From NCBI RefSeq assembly GCF_018448925.1, contig NZ_RCWE01000004.1:248001-312000 (forward strand): 64,000 bases of DNA, given 5' to 3'. Below, one piece after another: positions 31,866 to 41,982 of the stretch. The stretch comes from Photorhabdus akhurstii (GTDB taxonomy: Bacteria; Pseudomonadota; Gammaproteobacteria; Enterobacterales; Enterobacteriaceae). The position numbers were made by a program, and so were the translations under genes. The notes under the pieces are model-generated. The model ran no database searches, was not told where the DNA came from, and saw only the letters and a program-made list of their open reading frames with translations. Every line of letters begins with the position of its first letter. Position 1 is the stretch's first letter.

Positions 31866-34800
31866 ATGTCCACAAGAACACATAGCGGTAAGGTAAATTT
31901 TCATAGTTATATTGAAAGCGGGGTTGATACTCGCACGGGGACTTTTTCTTCAAATATATGTCTCTCAAGCCTCATAGAAACTCAATTTGATATTCGACTT
32001 CTCTATTCACCATTAAATCAGAAAAATGTTGGGCTAGGAAAGGGATGGCGAATCCCAGTGACAGTCTATAATGAAGACAAAAAACTGCTTTCTCTGGCTG
32101 ATGGTAGATTATTTCATGTGACTGAGAAAAAAGGTGCTCTCATATTAGAAGGGGGTATTGGTGATGTGTTCTTTGAGAAAATAGATAAATTCTATAAAGT
32201 CACTTATCGTAACACTGGGATGATTGAATTACTTAAAATAAATGATTTTAGTGATAACAAACCCTGCGTATTTCGTAGTTCGTCTTTGGGGGAAATATTA
32301 GAATTTAATTGGCATAAAGAAGGTAAAGAAGTTAAATTAACCGATATAAACAGATATACCGATGCGCAAGAGATAAAGAAATCATTGGTCACTATTTCCT
32401 ATTCAAATGAGAAAGTGTCCCTGCTAGTTTTCCCTGATAGTAATGAAAAAAAGGAATTTAATCTAACTATAAATAATAATCTCCTGACTGGAATAGAAAA
32501 TGCTTCATTCAGCACACCATTAAAATGGAAATTATCCTACACTGAATTGTCAAATAAGAATTCGGAAAAAACAGCTTATCTTACAGAAATTGTTTCTCCG
32601 CTAAATAAGATAGAAACCGTTTCGTATGAAGACGATGGTCATAATAGTTTTAAAGTCTGTTTTCATAAGATTGCAGATGGAACGGGAAAAAGTGAAGCTA
32701 TTTGTACATATTATAGTTATGAAGTTAGTTATAATTCATATTATGATGATAATAACGATAATATGTTCTCTTATGGTTACTCAATTGGTTCTCCATTTGG
32801 TTCCCCTATGTATATCACCACAGTTCAAAAGCAAAAACATAACTATTCACGTTTATATAATAAAACAATTTATATTTACAATGCTCTTTATCTTGAAGAG
32901 TTTAATTGTGATATTATTGGTTCCTATGATGAGAATATGAAACATGATAGAGATTCGATACAATATTATGATCCTATGTTGAGACGTGGAAGTAATATAG
33001 AAACTTATCTTAATGATCCAGGTATTATTAAGGCCAACATCAGTAAATATCGGGCAATTAAAGATAAGCCTTTTCCAGAGCAACCAGAATTTTTCTCTTT
33101 AAAGAAAGAAGAAAAAACAGTCTATTTTGAGTATAAAGATAATAGTAACTCATTGAAAAATAAAGGTAATAGTGACATAAATAGGAAGGTAAAACTAGGA
33201 ACAGTAGAAATAATAGAAACTAGCGTAACATTAAAATCGATAGAAGATAATACCATTGATTCTGTCTCAATATTAACAACCCGATTTGAATATGATAATG
33301 AGGGGCGCATTATAAAGAAAGAGCACCCCGATGGTAGTATTGATAATTATAGTTATTTTAAAGGAAAGACACTGCTTTTGGAGACGGAAAAGCATATCCC
33401 CTCCTCTAATAAAGGTAATGAGAAAACGTATATAAAGAAATATATTTATGATAGTTTTCCGGTGAAAGAGAAGAAAGGCTTTCCTGTTAATCTTGGTAAT
33501 TGTGATTTAATGGCGTGTATGTTGATGCAACATACAGATGATAAATCTGGTGTAGCCACATACGAAATTAATCGGGCATTTTATATAAATAATCCTTCTC
33601 ATTTTAATCATGGAAAATTGGAAAAATCAATTGATTATCTGATTAATGATAAGCTGTTATTGGGCAATGTTAAATCTTCCTCTGAAATTGATAATTTAGT
33701 CAATAAAGATGCAAAAATTAACGCTGTATCATATAAATATTCATTTTATGAGGGTAATCTTAAAGCAGTGATGACGTTTACCGGGCATGATGGAAAAAAC
33801 TCTATGACTGAAAAAGTGATTTCTATTCAGACGGGTTTAACGTTAAGTGAAAAAGATAAATATGAAAATATATCTGAATATGAATGGGATGCGTTATCAA
33901 GACTGAAAAAGATCAAAAATAACCCTAAAAAGGAATTTAGTACAACAGAAAGCTACGATCATGGGATTATTATAAATGATGATTATACTACGGTTTTTAA
34001 AGAGAAAGTCGATAATGCCAGATTTGCAGGATATATCATGCATACTAATGCACAAGGTGTGAAAGTTCTGACTGGTCATGATGTATTTAATCGAGAGGTA
34101 CAGATATGGAAATCTTCCCCTGAGAAAGGTCAGAATAAGTGGCTGTTGGTGTGTGATAAACAATATGATGAAAATTTCCTTGTTACGGTTGAAAAGAGAT
34201 TTGATTTATTACCAGACGTAAAATCAGGGGATATTATTGTCACTGAGGATATTTACAGAACCTATTATATTTCACCATTCTGTTATTTCAATTTACATAG
34301 ACGTCATGATCAACAGTTCGATATAACGTATACTTTCATCAATGAGGTCAAGAAAACACGGAAAACTATTTATATTGACTCAATTAATATTGATGATGAA
34401 CATGAAGTGACCGAAGATTATATTCTATCGTTGTTGAAAAAATATCAGAAATCATCATTTGTCTGTTATGATTCTACTAGTTTTTATTCTCTTAATTATA
34501 ATTACCCAACACAAGATAATAACAAGGATGATGAATCAAAACTTTGTATACCGGCTATTATGTTGAAATCGGGGAAAGATATTGCGTGGTTTACCGAAGA
34601 AACTTTCGATAGTCATGGCAATGTGATTAAGAATAACCGATATACATTGGATTCTGAGGTTAAGGATGATGAATCTAAGGATGAAGATGAAATTATCAGG
34701 AAATTAATTCTATCACCAATATTATATTCTGCTACAGAGCATCAATATGGTGCCAATAATAAGCTTATTTCGTTGACTGATGAAATAGGAAACAAAACGG

Positions 34801-37148
34801 ATTTTATTTATGATATCTACCATCGTGTAATAGGGATTATACAACCGAATGGTGTGAAAATTAATAAACAATATGCTCCCCATACAGATAAGGAACTTGT
34901 CACACAAATTAGTATCACCAATGCGAATAAAACATTTATTCCTGGCAGTCAAAAATTTGACTCTCTGGAGCGATTGATTGAGGTAAATAATGGTGGTCGT
35001 ATTCAGAAATATACTTATAAAGATTCATCTCCAGTTCCAGATACAATGATCAAACCGGACGGAACGGTATTGCAATATCAAAATATCCATGAACTTGGTG
35101 ATGTGATTAAATCAATTAAAGGTGGTAATATTGACCACCAATTTGATTATGACAAAACAACCGGTCAGCTTAAACGTTACAAAGATCAAAGTGGTTATAT
35201 TAGCCAATTAACTTATGATGGTCTGGGTAATATTACTGGGGAAAACATTACTCCTATTGCAGAAGGTGTTGAGCAATCCTTGTCTCAAATATTTTCAGTA
35301 GGTGGTAAATGTATTGAATATAATGATATTACCGGTAAGAAACAGGAACATCTTTATAATTTACAAGGGAAACTTATTAAAGTCGTTGATGATGATATCG
35401 AGACTGAGATGGAATATGCAGCCTTTGATCGATTGATGCGCCAAAGTGTATTAAATAAACGTGATCAGACTAAATTAGTGATGGAATTTGGTTATGATAT
35501 ATTTGGTCGTGAAATTTCCCGCACGATAACCCCATCAGGGCAGGCTGATAAGATGCTGACTATGACACAACGTTGGCATAAAAACGACCAGTTGGCATCA
35601 CGTATGATATGTAATGGCACAATCGTACTGCGCGATGAAACCTTCAAATATAATTCACTCAATATGTTGGTGGAATATATTTGTACCGGCGATGAATTAC
35701 CCCTTGATGGCTATGGGAAACCTATTTCCAAGTTGACATTGAGTTATGATGCGTTAGGCAATATTACCCAATGCATAACCCAATTTAATAGTGAACAGGA
35801 TGAGGCTCGTTTTATCTATTCAAGTCCTCACGATCCCTGCCAATTGACGGAAGTTAGGCACACTCACAAAGATTATCCTGTGTTGATAACATTGGAGTAC
35901 GATGCAAATGGTTGTATGACGAAGAACGAACAAGGTCAAATTCTGACTTATGATGCGCTTAATCGGTTAAAAACATTAAAAGCCGGGGAAGACATTTATC
36001 TCTATCACTATGATCCCCAAGGTAAACTGGTATCCCGCAGTAAGCTTGAAACCCGTAGAGAATGGTATTATCAACAAAATGCCAATTATCCGTTGTTGAG
36101 TAATGAGTTGGCGGGGGAACTCAAAACCCGGGTGTCGCGTGTTTCAGAACAAATTACCGGCATTATTACCTCTGGCCTGAAAGATGATAAGCAGCGAGAC
36201 AATATATTGCTCATTGGTGCAGATGAAATGAACTCACCAATATTAACGCTGAATAAGGAAGGGAAAAGTAGTTTACTCAGCTATAGCCCGTTTGGTTCTT
36301 CTGCCGTACCGCTGATTGTCGGGTTTACCGGGCAGATGGTTGATGATGTTAGCGGTGTCTATCATTTGGGTGAACGGCAATACAGCCCTTGTCTGTTCCG
36401 TTTTACAACACCTGACAGTTGGAGTCCCTTTGGTGACGGTGGGCCAAATAGTTATGCCTATATCGACCCAATTAACTGCCGTGATCCGCAAGGTCATATC
36501 TCTTGGGGAGGGATATTTGGGATTATTTTTGGTGTCATTACCGTTGTCGTTGGTGTTGTGACACTCGGTGCAGGATTGGCCGCAATGGCTGCCGCGGGTA
36601 TGACTTTGGCTGTAGGGTTATCGGTCATCGGCGGTGTAGCAACCGTTGCTTCTGGCGGATTTGCCATTGCTGCCGGTGCAATTATGGATACTAACCCTGA
36701 ACTTGCAGAAACATTCAGTTGGGTTGCGTTTGGCCTTGGTGTAGTGGGCATGTGTGCGACTATGGGAGCAGGATTTGCGCAAGGGGCGGGAGCGACGATG
36801 ATGAGGTCAGTCAGTTCGAATGCGCCCAGAATTGGCAGAATGGGGGGAAGGTATGTTGTACAAGAGAGAGTGTTAGGTAGTGTTTCTAGGGAATTATTAG
36901 GTCCTGTGACAAGCCGCTCAGGTGTGGCAATGGAAAGCCATTTTATGCTGACAGGTACGCGAATGGGAGGAGGAACTGCTGCTTCGATGATAGGGAGTGG
37001 ACCAAGTGTAGGGAGTGCTCTGTTTCTGGATATGCTCGGCAGTATTGCTGCTTCCGCTCCAGCCAGAATGATAGGACTTACTATAGGCATGGAGGCATTA
37101 CTGGGATTGGGGCTGGCGGGATTCTGGCACTCAAAAAAGAGTAAATAG
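31866..37148 (+). CDS. Rhs/YD-repeat toxin-like protein with hydrophobic C-terminal domain
   Basis: 1760 residues, no signal peptide. The N-terminal part (about 1-450) is beta-rich. YD-type repeats (FEYDNEGRI, FDYDKTTGQL, LTYDGLGNI, LSYDALGNI, LTYDALNRL) run from about 480 to 1440 and should form the hollow Rhs shell. The Rhs core follows: GFTGQMVDDVSGVYHLGERQ, RFTTPDSWSPFGDGG and DPINCRDPQGH, ending at 1544, the usual self-cleavage and boundary region. The last 216 residues are a different domain with about three Gly/Ala-rich membrane segments (1548-1640), a candidate pore-forming payload. No obvious immunity gene follows, and no VgrG or PAAR gene is near. Related to TccC/Rhs proteins of Photorhabdus and Pseudomonas. 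The N-terminal half is markedly AT-rich, suggesting transfer. Confidence 0.88.
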   Translation: MSTRTHSGKVNFHSYIESGVDTRTGTFSSNICLSSLIETQFDIRLLYSPLNQKNVGLGKGWRIPVTVYNEDKKLLSLADGRLFHVTEKKGALILEGGIGDVFFEKIDKFYKVTYRNTGMIELLKINDFSDNKPCVFRSSSLGEILEFNWHKEGKEVKLTDINRYTDAQEIKKSLVTISYSNEKVSLLVFPDSNEKKEFNLTINNNLLTGIENASFSTPLKWKLSYTELSNKNSEKTAYLTEIVSPLNKIETVSYEDDGHNSFKVCFHKIADGTGKSEAICTYYSYEVSYNSYYDDNNDNMFSYGYSIGSPFGSPMYITTVQKQKHNYSRLYNKTIYIYNALYLEEFNCDIIGSYDENMKHDRDSIQYYDPMLRRGSNIETYLNDPGIIKANISKYRAIKDKPFPEQPEFFSLKKEEKTVYFEYKDNSNSLKNKGNSDINRKVKLGTVEIIETSVTLKSIEDNTIDSVSILTTRFEYDNEGRIIKKEHPDGSIDNYSYFKGKTLLLETEKHIPSSNKGNEKTYIKKYIYDSFPVKEKKGFPVNLGNCDLMACMLMQHTDDKSGVATYEINRAFYINNPSHFNHGKLEKSIDYLINDKLLLGNVKSSSEIDNLVNKDAKINAVSYKYSFYEGNLKAVMTFTGHDGKNSMTEKVISIQTGLTLSEKDKYENISEYEWDALSRLKKIKNNPKKEFSTTESYDHGIIINDDYTTVFKEKVDNARFAGYIMHTNAQGVKVLTGHDVFNREVQIWKSSPEKGQNKWLLVCDKQYDENFLVTVEKRFDLLPDVKSGDIIVTEDIYRTYYISPFCYFNLHRRHDQQFDITYTFINEVKKTRKTIYIDSINIDDEHEVTEDYILSLLKKYQKSSFVCYDSTSFYSLNYNYPTQDNNKDDESKLCIPAIMLKSGKDIAWFTEETFDSHGNVIKNNRYTLDSEVKDDESKDEDEIIRKLILSPILYSATEHQYGANNKLISLTDEIGNKTDFIYDIYHRVIGIIQPNGVKINKQYAPHTDKELVTQISITNANKTFIPGSQKFDSLERLIEVNNGGRIQKYTYKDSSPVPDTMIKPDGTVLQYQNIHELGDVIKSIKGGNIDHQFDYDKTTGQLKRYKDQSGYISQLTYDGLGNITGENITPIAEGVEQSLSQIFSVGGKCIEYNDITGKKQEHLYNLQGKLIKVVDDDIETEMEYAAFDRLMRQSVLNKRDQTKLVMEFGYDIFGREISRTITPSGQADKMLTMTQRWHKNDQLASRMICNGTIVLRDETFKYNSLNMLVEYICTGDELPLDGYGKPISKLTLSYDALGNITQCITQFNSEQDEARFIYSSPHDPCQLTEVRHTHKDYPVLITLEYDANGCMTKNEQGQILTYDALNRLKTLKAGEDIYLYHYDPQGKLVSRSKLETRREWYYQQNANYPLLSNELAGELKTRVSRVSEQITGIITSGLKDDKQRDNILLIGADEMNSPILTLNKEGKSSLLSYSPFGSSAVPLIVGFTGQMVDDVSGVYHLGERQYSPCLFRFTTPDSWSPFGDGGPNSYAYIDPINCRDPQGHISWGGIFGIIFGVITVVVGVVTLGAGLAAMAAAGMTLAVGLSVIGGVATVASGGFAIAAGAIMDTNPELAETFSWVAFGLGVVGMCATMGAGFAQGAGATMMRSVSSNAPRIGRMGGRYVVQERVLGSVSRELLGPVTSRSGVAMESHFMLTGTRMGGGTAASMIGSGPSVGSALFLDMLGSIAASAPARMIGLTIGMEALLGLGLAGFWHSKKSK

Positions 37149-37543
37149 ACCTAACTTATAGAAGGTAATAATTAAAACAAGCGTGCTGCTTAAAGGCAGT
37201 GCGCTTTGGCCTTGCTATTAGACTAGGCAAAACCGCAGGCTATATTGGTGGATTGTGAATGTTTTCCGTTATCAAATTACGGTTTTCTTAACTAATTACG
37301 GTTTTTTTAACTATCAAGCCGTTATTAATTTCTTAAGGTCAGAGTATTTGTCAATTTTATGACGGAGAACCTCTTACTCTTTTAAATAAGTTCTGCAAAG
37401 TGGTCTATATTAATAGGGACATAAAGTGGAAATTTGCTTTATGGGGTTGAACATATATTGTACGAAAAAATAAATTATAGAAAAGAAAGTTGTATTGAAA
37501 CGCAGTAAGCCATTCCAAACAACATATAAGGAGAGTATCTAAC
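37149..37543. other. Intergenic region with a 19-bp tandem duplication
   Basis: 395 bases without a gene. ATTACGGTTTTCTTAACTA (37276-37294) is followed directly by the same sequence with one change (37295-37313). AAGGAGAG at 37529-37536 is the ribosome site of the next gene. No small immunity-type reading frame was found after the Rhs gene. Confidence 0.6.
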
Positions 37544-37999
37544 ATGTTAGTACGTAAATCGTTGTTGGCCCTGTTTGCAACTGCTTCCTTAACTGCCGCA
37601 GGTATCGCTTATGCAGGCCCGCCGGTAACAGTTACATTTAAGCATCTTGGTGCGTCTGGTAGCGGAGATGCTGTTTATACCATCATTACTAATAATGAAT
37701 CCGGTACCTATGTCAATGCGACACCCAAACCTACTCCAAACGTAGCGCCAGGAGGAGTCGATATTTATCAGGTTCAAAGCCCGCTTTCACCGGACGTAAA
37801 CTATGCGATGGTGCGATATAAGATAGGGGTTAAAACCTGCGAATTTATGACTACCTTTGTGAACGGATATGTTAATGGCGTTAAAATTCCAAAATGGAAT
37901 AAAGGAGCAACACCGAGTGGAGGCGCAGTTTGTAATGCAACCATCACTTCTACTAATATTGCGACCTACGCATGGTCAGTTGAATTCACGATGAAGTAG
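37544..37999 (+). CDS. Small secreted protein, duplicated family
   Basis: 151 residues with a signal peptide (cut after AYA, residue 24). Mature protein VTVTFKHLGASGSGDAVYTI, a Thr/Asn/Pro-rich middle and KTCEFMTTFVNGY, then CNATITSTNIATYAWSVEF; two Cys probably bridge. Family not recognised. A decayed partial copy lies at 46600-46801, on the far side of the biosynthetic cluster, with a related terminator. Preceded by a strong ribosome site; monocistronic. Confidence 0.82.
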   Translation: MLVRKSLLALFATASLTAAGIAYAGPPVTVTFKHLGASGSGDAVYTIITNNESGTYVNATPKPTPNVAPGGVDIYQVQSPLSPDVNYAMVRYKIGVKTCEFMTTFVNGYVNGVKIPKWNKGATPSGGAVCNATITSTNIATYAWSVEFTMK

Positions 38000-38006
38000 C
38001 AGAGGC

Positions 38007-38038
38007 GAGCCAGATACTTTATGAGATATGTCTGGCTC
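38007..38038 (+). terminator. Terminator of the secreted-protein gene
   Basis: GAGCCAGA (38007-38014) pairs with TCTGGCTC (38031-38038), followed by a T-rich tail. A degenerate homologue of this hairpin follows the pseudogene near 46806-46838. Confidence 0.75.
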
Positions 38039-38386
38039 ATCATGTTTTTCACTTGGTTTATTGAGAGTGAGATCATATTTTTTCAGTTAATTAATCTTTC
38101 CGTTGCATAATTGATGATAACAAGATCCTTAAGAAGAGCTTGTTACTATTATCAAAAGCCTGTGAATTTATTGAAAAATGTGTCAAAGAACATAGTGGTA
38201 TGACATTATTATTCCTATGTGATACATATGTGATAGGAATCATAAAAATCATAAAAACAACTTTAGGGTATTGTGTAGTTCCCTTTGTTGGTGTTTATTT
38301 ATTTTAGGGAAAAATTTTCTAAAAATGGACTGCGATTTTATTAGTTTTTATTTTAATAAGTTAAACACTAAGGGTCTGGTTTATAT
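38039..38386. other. AT-rich region upstream of the biosynthetic cluster
   Basis: 348 bases, AT-rich, no coding frame. It must hold the promoter of the seven-gene cluster. A near-direct repeat ATGTGATACATATGTGATA lies at about 38217-38236. Confidence 0.55.
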
Positions 38387-39451
38387 ATGGAAAAGCGAGC
38401 GAAAGGTATAGAGCTACAACAAGCTATTCAAAAAAAAGCTCAATTGTATAAATACACGCTTGATAAATATCAAATATCTGTCGTTGAGAATATGGTATGT
38501 TTAATTAATACGATGCTTCATCGCTCTTGGTTTAAACGTCCCTGTGTAAAGGGAATTTATATTTGGGGCCCGGTAGGAAGAGGCAAGAGTTTCATACTAG
38601 ATGCTTTTTTCGAGACGGCGCCTATAAAAAATAAACGTAGAGTCCATTTCCACCATTTCTTTCGTGAACTTCATCAATTAATGAACCTTCAAGCAGGAAA
38701 GAAGGATTCAATGGAAGCAACTTTACATACTCAGCTACAAAACTGCCAATTATTGTGTTTCGATGAATTTCATCTGCATGATATTGGAGACGCAATGCTT
38801 ATTAGCCGGCTTTTAAATTTTATCTTTCAGCGTGGTATAGTCTTGATAACGACTTCAAATTATCCCCCTAATGATTTACTGGCAAACCCCCTTTATCATG
38901 AGCGGTTTTTACCTGCTATTCAGCTAATTGAAAAAAATATGAAGATAGTTTCGATGGAGGGAGAAATTGATTATCGATGTCTGGCTGGCAATGATGTCGA
39001 TCCTTTTTGCCAAGGTGCTTATGTTTGGCCTGGGAATGAAGAACAACGTATTAAGCTATCTTTGCCAGAACGCCTTATGTCTACTATAGATCTAAAAGTT
39101 GGCTACCGTATGTTGTCTGTATTATCTGCTGCCAATGGCACAATTCATTTGACTTTCCAAGATCTGTGCATCAGTCCGACAGCGGTAATGGACTACCTTG
39201 CTTTAAGTGAACGCTATCAGTGCTGGATTATTGAGGATGTTCCTGAATTAGGTCAGGTCTCCAGCGCTGCTCAACAACGTTTTATTAATGTGGTCGATGT
39301 GCTTTATGACCAACGCTGTCAGCTCTTTTTGATCGGTTGTCGCCCACTGGATGATAAAATGTTTGATGGTGTTGAATTGGCAGATATTTCGCGTACACGC
39401 AGCCGCCTTAGTCAATTGAAACAATATGGTTTGGGCTGTTCTATAGCGTGA
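38387..39451 (+). CDS. AFG1/ZapE-family P-loop ATPase, cluster-associated
   Basis: 354 residues. Walker A GPVGRGKS (61-68), Walker B LLCFDEFHLHD near 123-133 and TSNYPPNDLL near 165, all in the pattern of AFG1/ZapE ATPases, where VHFHHFF, FDEFH and TSN are hallmarks. Housekeeping ZapE acts at the division ring and mitochondrial AFG1 in protein quality control. This copy is divergent and is the first gene of a metabolic cluster, so it is probably a dedicated paralogue, possibly a chaperone or assembly factor for a cofactor-containing enzyme of the pathway (inference). The ribosome site is weak (AAGGG). Confidence 0.85.
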   Translation: MEKRAKGIELQQAIQKKAQLYKYTLDKYQISVVENMVCLINTMLHRSWFKRPCVKGIYIWGPVGRGKSFILDAFFETAPIKNKRRVHFHHFFRELHQLMNLQAGKKDSMEATLHTQLQNCQLLCFDEFHLHDIGDAMLISRLLNFIFQRGIVLITTSNYPPNDLLANPLYHERFLPAIQLIEKNMKIVSMEGEIDYRCLAGNDVDPFCQGAYVWPGNEEQRIKLSLPERLMSTIDLKVGYRMLSVLSAANGTIHLTFQDLCISPTAVMDYLALSERYQCWIIEDVPELGQVSSAAQQRFINVVDVLYDQRCQLFLIGCRPLDDKMFDGVELADISRTRSRLSQLKQYGLGCSIA

Positions 39452-39493
39452 ATATGATCTCATTAACCACTTATAAAATAGGCTAAGAAAAAA

Positions 39494-40240
39494 ATGTTGG
39501 ATGCTTTAACTTACTCAAATTATGCCGTAATAGTCGGTGCTCTGTTGATTGCTTACATTATATTTGGAATTGCTGGTTTTGGTACGGCCTTAATTGCCAG
39601 CCCGGTACTAGCGTTATATATTCCGGTGGCTAAAATTGTTCCCTTGCTGGCACTACTAGATATGTTTGCCGCGATCGTTAATGTTAGTCGTGACGGACGT
39701 AAAGCCGATTGGAAAGAATTAAAACGCCTTGTTCCATTAATGATTTTCGGTAGCCTTATTGGTGCGGCGATATTACTTAAAACTAAACCTGAAATACTCT
39801 TGCTTGCCTTAGGTGTATTTGTTGTTCTCTATTCTGTCTACTCTTTGAGTGGCTTAAAACCAAATCGGAATTTTTCATCGACTGCTTCGTTCCCTTTCGG
39901 ATTAATTGGCGGCGTATTCAGTGCATTATTTGGTAGCGGTGGTTTTCTATATGCGATTTATCTAAGCGGGCGGATTGAAAATAAAGAGGCTATGCGTATC
40001 ACTCAAACAACGCTTATTGGTCTCAGTACATTAACGCGAGTAGTAATTTTTGGTTTAGCTGGCGTATATTTCGATACTGATTTGATTTTGTTGGTGTTGG
40101 TACTTGCTCCTGGCATGTTAGTTGGTATTACATTTGGTCGGTATATTACGTTGAGAATGTCGCGTGAGCAATTCTTAAAACTGGTTAATATTGTAGTATT
40201 AGTTTCTGGTGTGATGTTAATAGTTAAATATTTTTATTAA
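39494..40240 (+). CDS. TSUP-family (TauE/SafE) membrane permease
   Basis: 248 residues with about eight hydrophobic helices in two repeats (IFGIAGFGTALIASPVLALY and FGLIGGVFSALFGSGG), the double Gly-rich signature of TSUP transporters. Known members export sulfite, sulfoacetate or organic acids. In this setting it is the best candidate for exporting the cluster product or taking up a precursor. Starts 42 bases after the ATPase gene. Confidence 0.88.
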   Translation: MLDALTYSNYAVIVGALLIAYIIFGIAGFGTALIASPVLALYIPVAKIVPLLALLDMFAAIVNVSRDGRKADWKELKRLVPLMIFGSLIGAAILLKTKPEILLLALGVFVVLYSVYSLSGLKPNRNFSSTASFPFGLIGGVFSALFGSGGFLYAIYLSGRIENKEAMRITQTTLIGLSTLTRVVIFGLAGVYFDTDLILLVLVLAPGMLVGITFGRYITLRMSREQFLKLVNIVVLVSGVMLIVKYFY

Positions 40241-40273
40241 TACTCAAGATAGAGAGTTATAAGGAGTAATAGT

Positions 40274-41800
40274 ATGGCAAGTGTTGATAAGAATGAAATG
40301 ATGACCGGTGAAGAATATCTTAGTAGCTTAGATGATGGACGTGATGTATTAATATATGGGCAAAAAGTGCGTAATGTTACGACACATAAGGCATTCCGCA
40401 ATAGTGCTTATTCGATATCTAGACTCTATGACGCGTTACATAATTCAGATTCTCAGGAGATATTAACCGATATTGATCCTGACGGCTATCGAACGCATCG
40501 GTATTTCATGCCGTCCAAGTCCGCTAAGGATTTATTAAAAGCACGAGATGCCATAGCACATTGGGCAAAATTAACCTATGGATTTATGGGAAGAACACCA
40601 GATTATAAAGCAGGGTTTACGGCTACGTTGCGTTCAACTCCTGAAATATATGGTTCGTTTAGTGATAACGCTCTGTCTTGGTATCGTAAAAGTGCGCGGA
40701 AGGTACTATTTCTTAACCACGTATTAGTTAATCCCCCTGTTGGCAGGGCTAAGAATGTTTCAGATATGAGAGATATTTATTTGCATGTCGAAAAGGAAAC
40801 TGATGCGGGAATCATTGTCAAAGGGGTAAAAATGGTTGCGACGAGTGCGGCAATTTCAAATGCTACCTTTGTTGCACAAAACAGTGCCACTCATTATGAG
40901 AAGGGCAGGGAAGAGGATTTTGCTCTATGTCTTATAGTGCCAATGAATTCTCCTAATCTAAAAATAGTATGTAGAAAATCTTATGAGTTGGCGGCATTAA
41001 GCCCGTTTGATAATCCTTTATCGAGTCGTTTTGACGAAAATGATTCGGTCTTGATTTTCAATGACGTTTTTGTTCCGTGGGAAAATGTATTGATTTATCG
41101 AGATATAGAGAGAGCACGAAATTTCTATTCAGTATCTGGTTTTCTCAATCGTTACCCTTTGCAGTCAGGTACAAGATTGGCCGTTAAAATGGATCTGATA
41201 TGTGGGTTGTTTGCTAATGTTTTGAAATCCAATGGTTCAGATCAATTCAGAGGAGTCAGAAGCCATTTGGCTGATATTGTTGCTATACGCAACCTAATGT
41301 GGTCGTTAACAGAAAACCTTTGTCAAAATCCTGAAAAAAGAGATGACGGTTCTGTAATACCTAAATTGGATGCAGCTACAACGGTGAGATATTTCAGCAC
41401 TCAAGTCATGTCACAGTTAAAACCTATATTCAACACGATCTTGGGAGGCTCGCCTATTATGCAAGTTTCAAGTTGGTTGGATATTGAAAATACGGAGATT
41501 AGGCCACTGATTGATTGCTATTATCAGGGTACTGACCAATCCGCTATTGAACGCCAGAAACTGATTAAACTTCTTTGGGATGCATTGGGCAGTGAGTTCG
41601 CCGGGCGTCATGAACTATATGAACATAATTATGCCGGTAATCATGAGCAAATTCGCCTTGATATGCTGAAACATTGTGAAGCTACTGGAATAATGGATCA
41701 ATGTAATGATTTAGTGACTCAATGTTTATCTGACTATGATTTGAATGGTTGGGTAGATAACGGTTGGCGCTTTGATCCTAATAACATAGAAACATTATAG
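40274..41800 (+). CDS. HpaB/PvcC-type FADH2-dependent monooxygenase
   Basis: 508 residues, typical HpaB length. Signatures: MTGEEYLSSLDDGRDVLIYG at the N-terminus, VTTHKAFRNSAYSISRLYDALH, LNHVLVNPPVGR and KMVATSAAISNATFVA. Family members use reduced FAD from a partner reductase to hydroxylate phenols (HpaB) or act on other substrates in siderophore and antibiotic pathways (PvcC). No HpaC-type reductase is in the cluster, so a housekeeping flavin reductase must serve. AAGGAG precedes the ATG. An ERIC element separates it from the next gene. Confidence 0.9.
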   Translation: MASVDKNEMMTGEEYLSSLDDGRDVLIYGQKVRNVTTHKAFRNSAYSISRLYDALHNSDSQEILTDIDPDGYRTHRYFMPSKSAKDLLKARDAIAHWAKLTYGFMGRTPDYKAGFTATLRSTPEIYGSFSDNALSWYRKSARKVLFLNHVLVNPPVGRAKNVSDMRDIYLHVEKETDAGIIVKGVKMVATSAAISNATFVAQNSATHYEKGREEDFALCLIVPMNSPNLKIVCRKSYELAALSPFDNPLSSRFDENDSVLIFNDVFVPWENVLIYRDIERARNFYSVSGFLNRYPLQSGTRLAVKMDLICGLFANVLKSNGSDQFRGVRSHLADIVAIRNLMWSLTENLCQNPEKRDDGSVIPKLDAATTVRYFSTQVMSQLKPIFNTILGGSPIMQVSSWLDIENTEIRPLIDCYYQGTDQSAIERQKLIKLLWDALGSEFAGRHELYEHNYAGNHEQIRLDMLKHCEATGIMDQCNDLVTQCLSDYDLNGWVDNGWRFDPNNIETL

Positions 41801-41855
41801 TCATATTATTTAAATCGTATTTCTATCAGCATTATTACACTATTTAAAGTTCTAT

Positions 41856-41982
41856 TATAGCCTATGGATTTCAAGTTGCATCGCGACGGCAAGGGAGCGA
41901 ATCCCCGGGAGCATAGATAACTATGTGACCGGGGTGAGTGAGTGCAGCCAACAAAGAGGCAGCTTGAAAGATAACGGGTATA
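41856..41982. repeat. ERIC element 2, inside the biosynthetic cluster
   Basis: 127 bp from TATAGCC to GGGTATA, with the canonical TGACCGGGGTGAGTGAG core. It lies between the HpaB-like and Rieske genes of one apparent operon. Its interior encodes a spurious N-terminal extension (MTGVSECSQQ...) in frame with the Rieske gene. One end is mutated (GCC in place of CCC). Confidence 0.93.
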
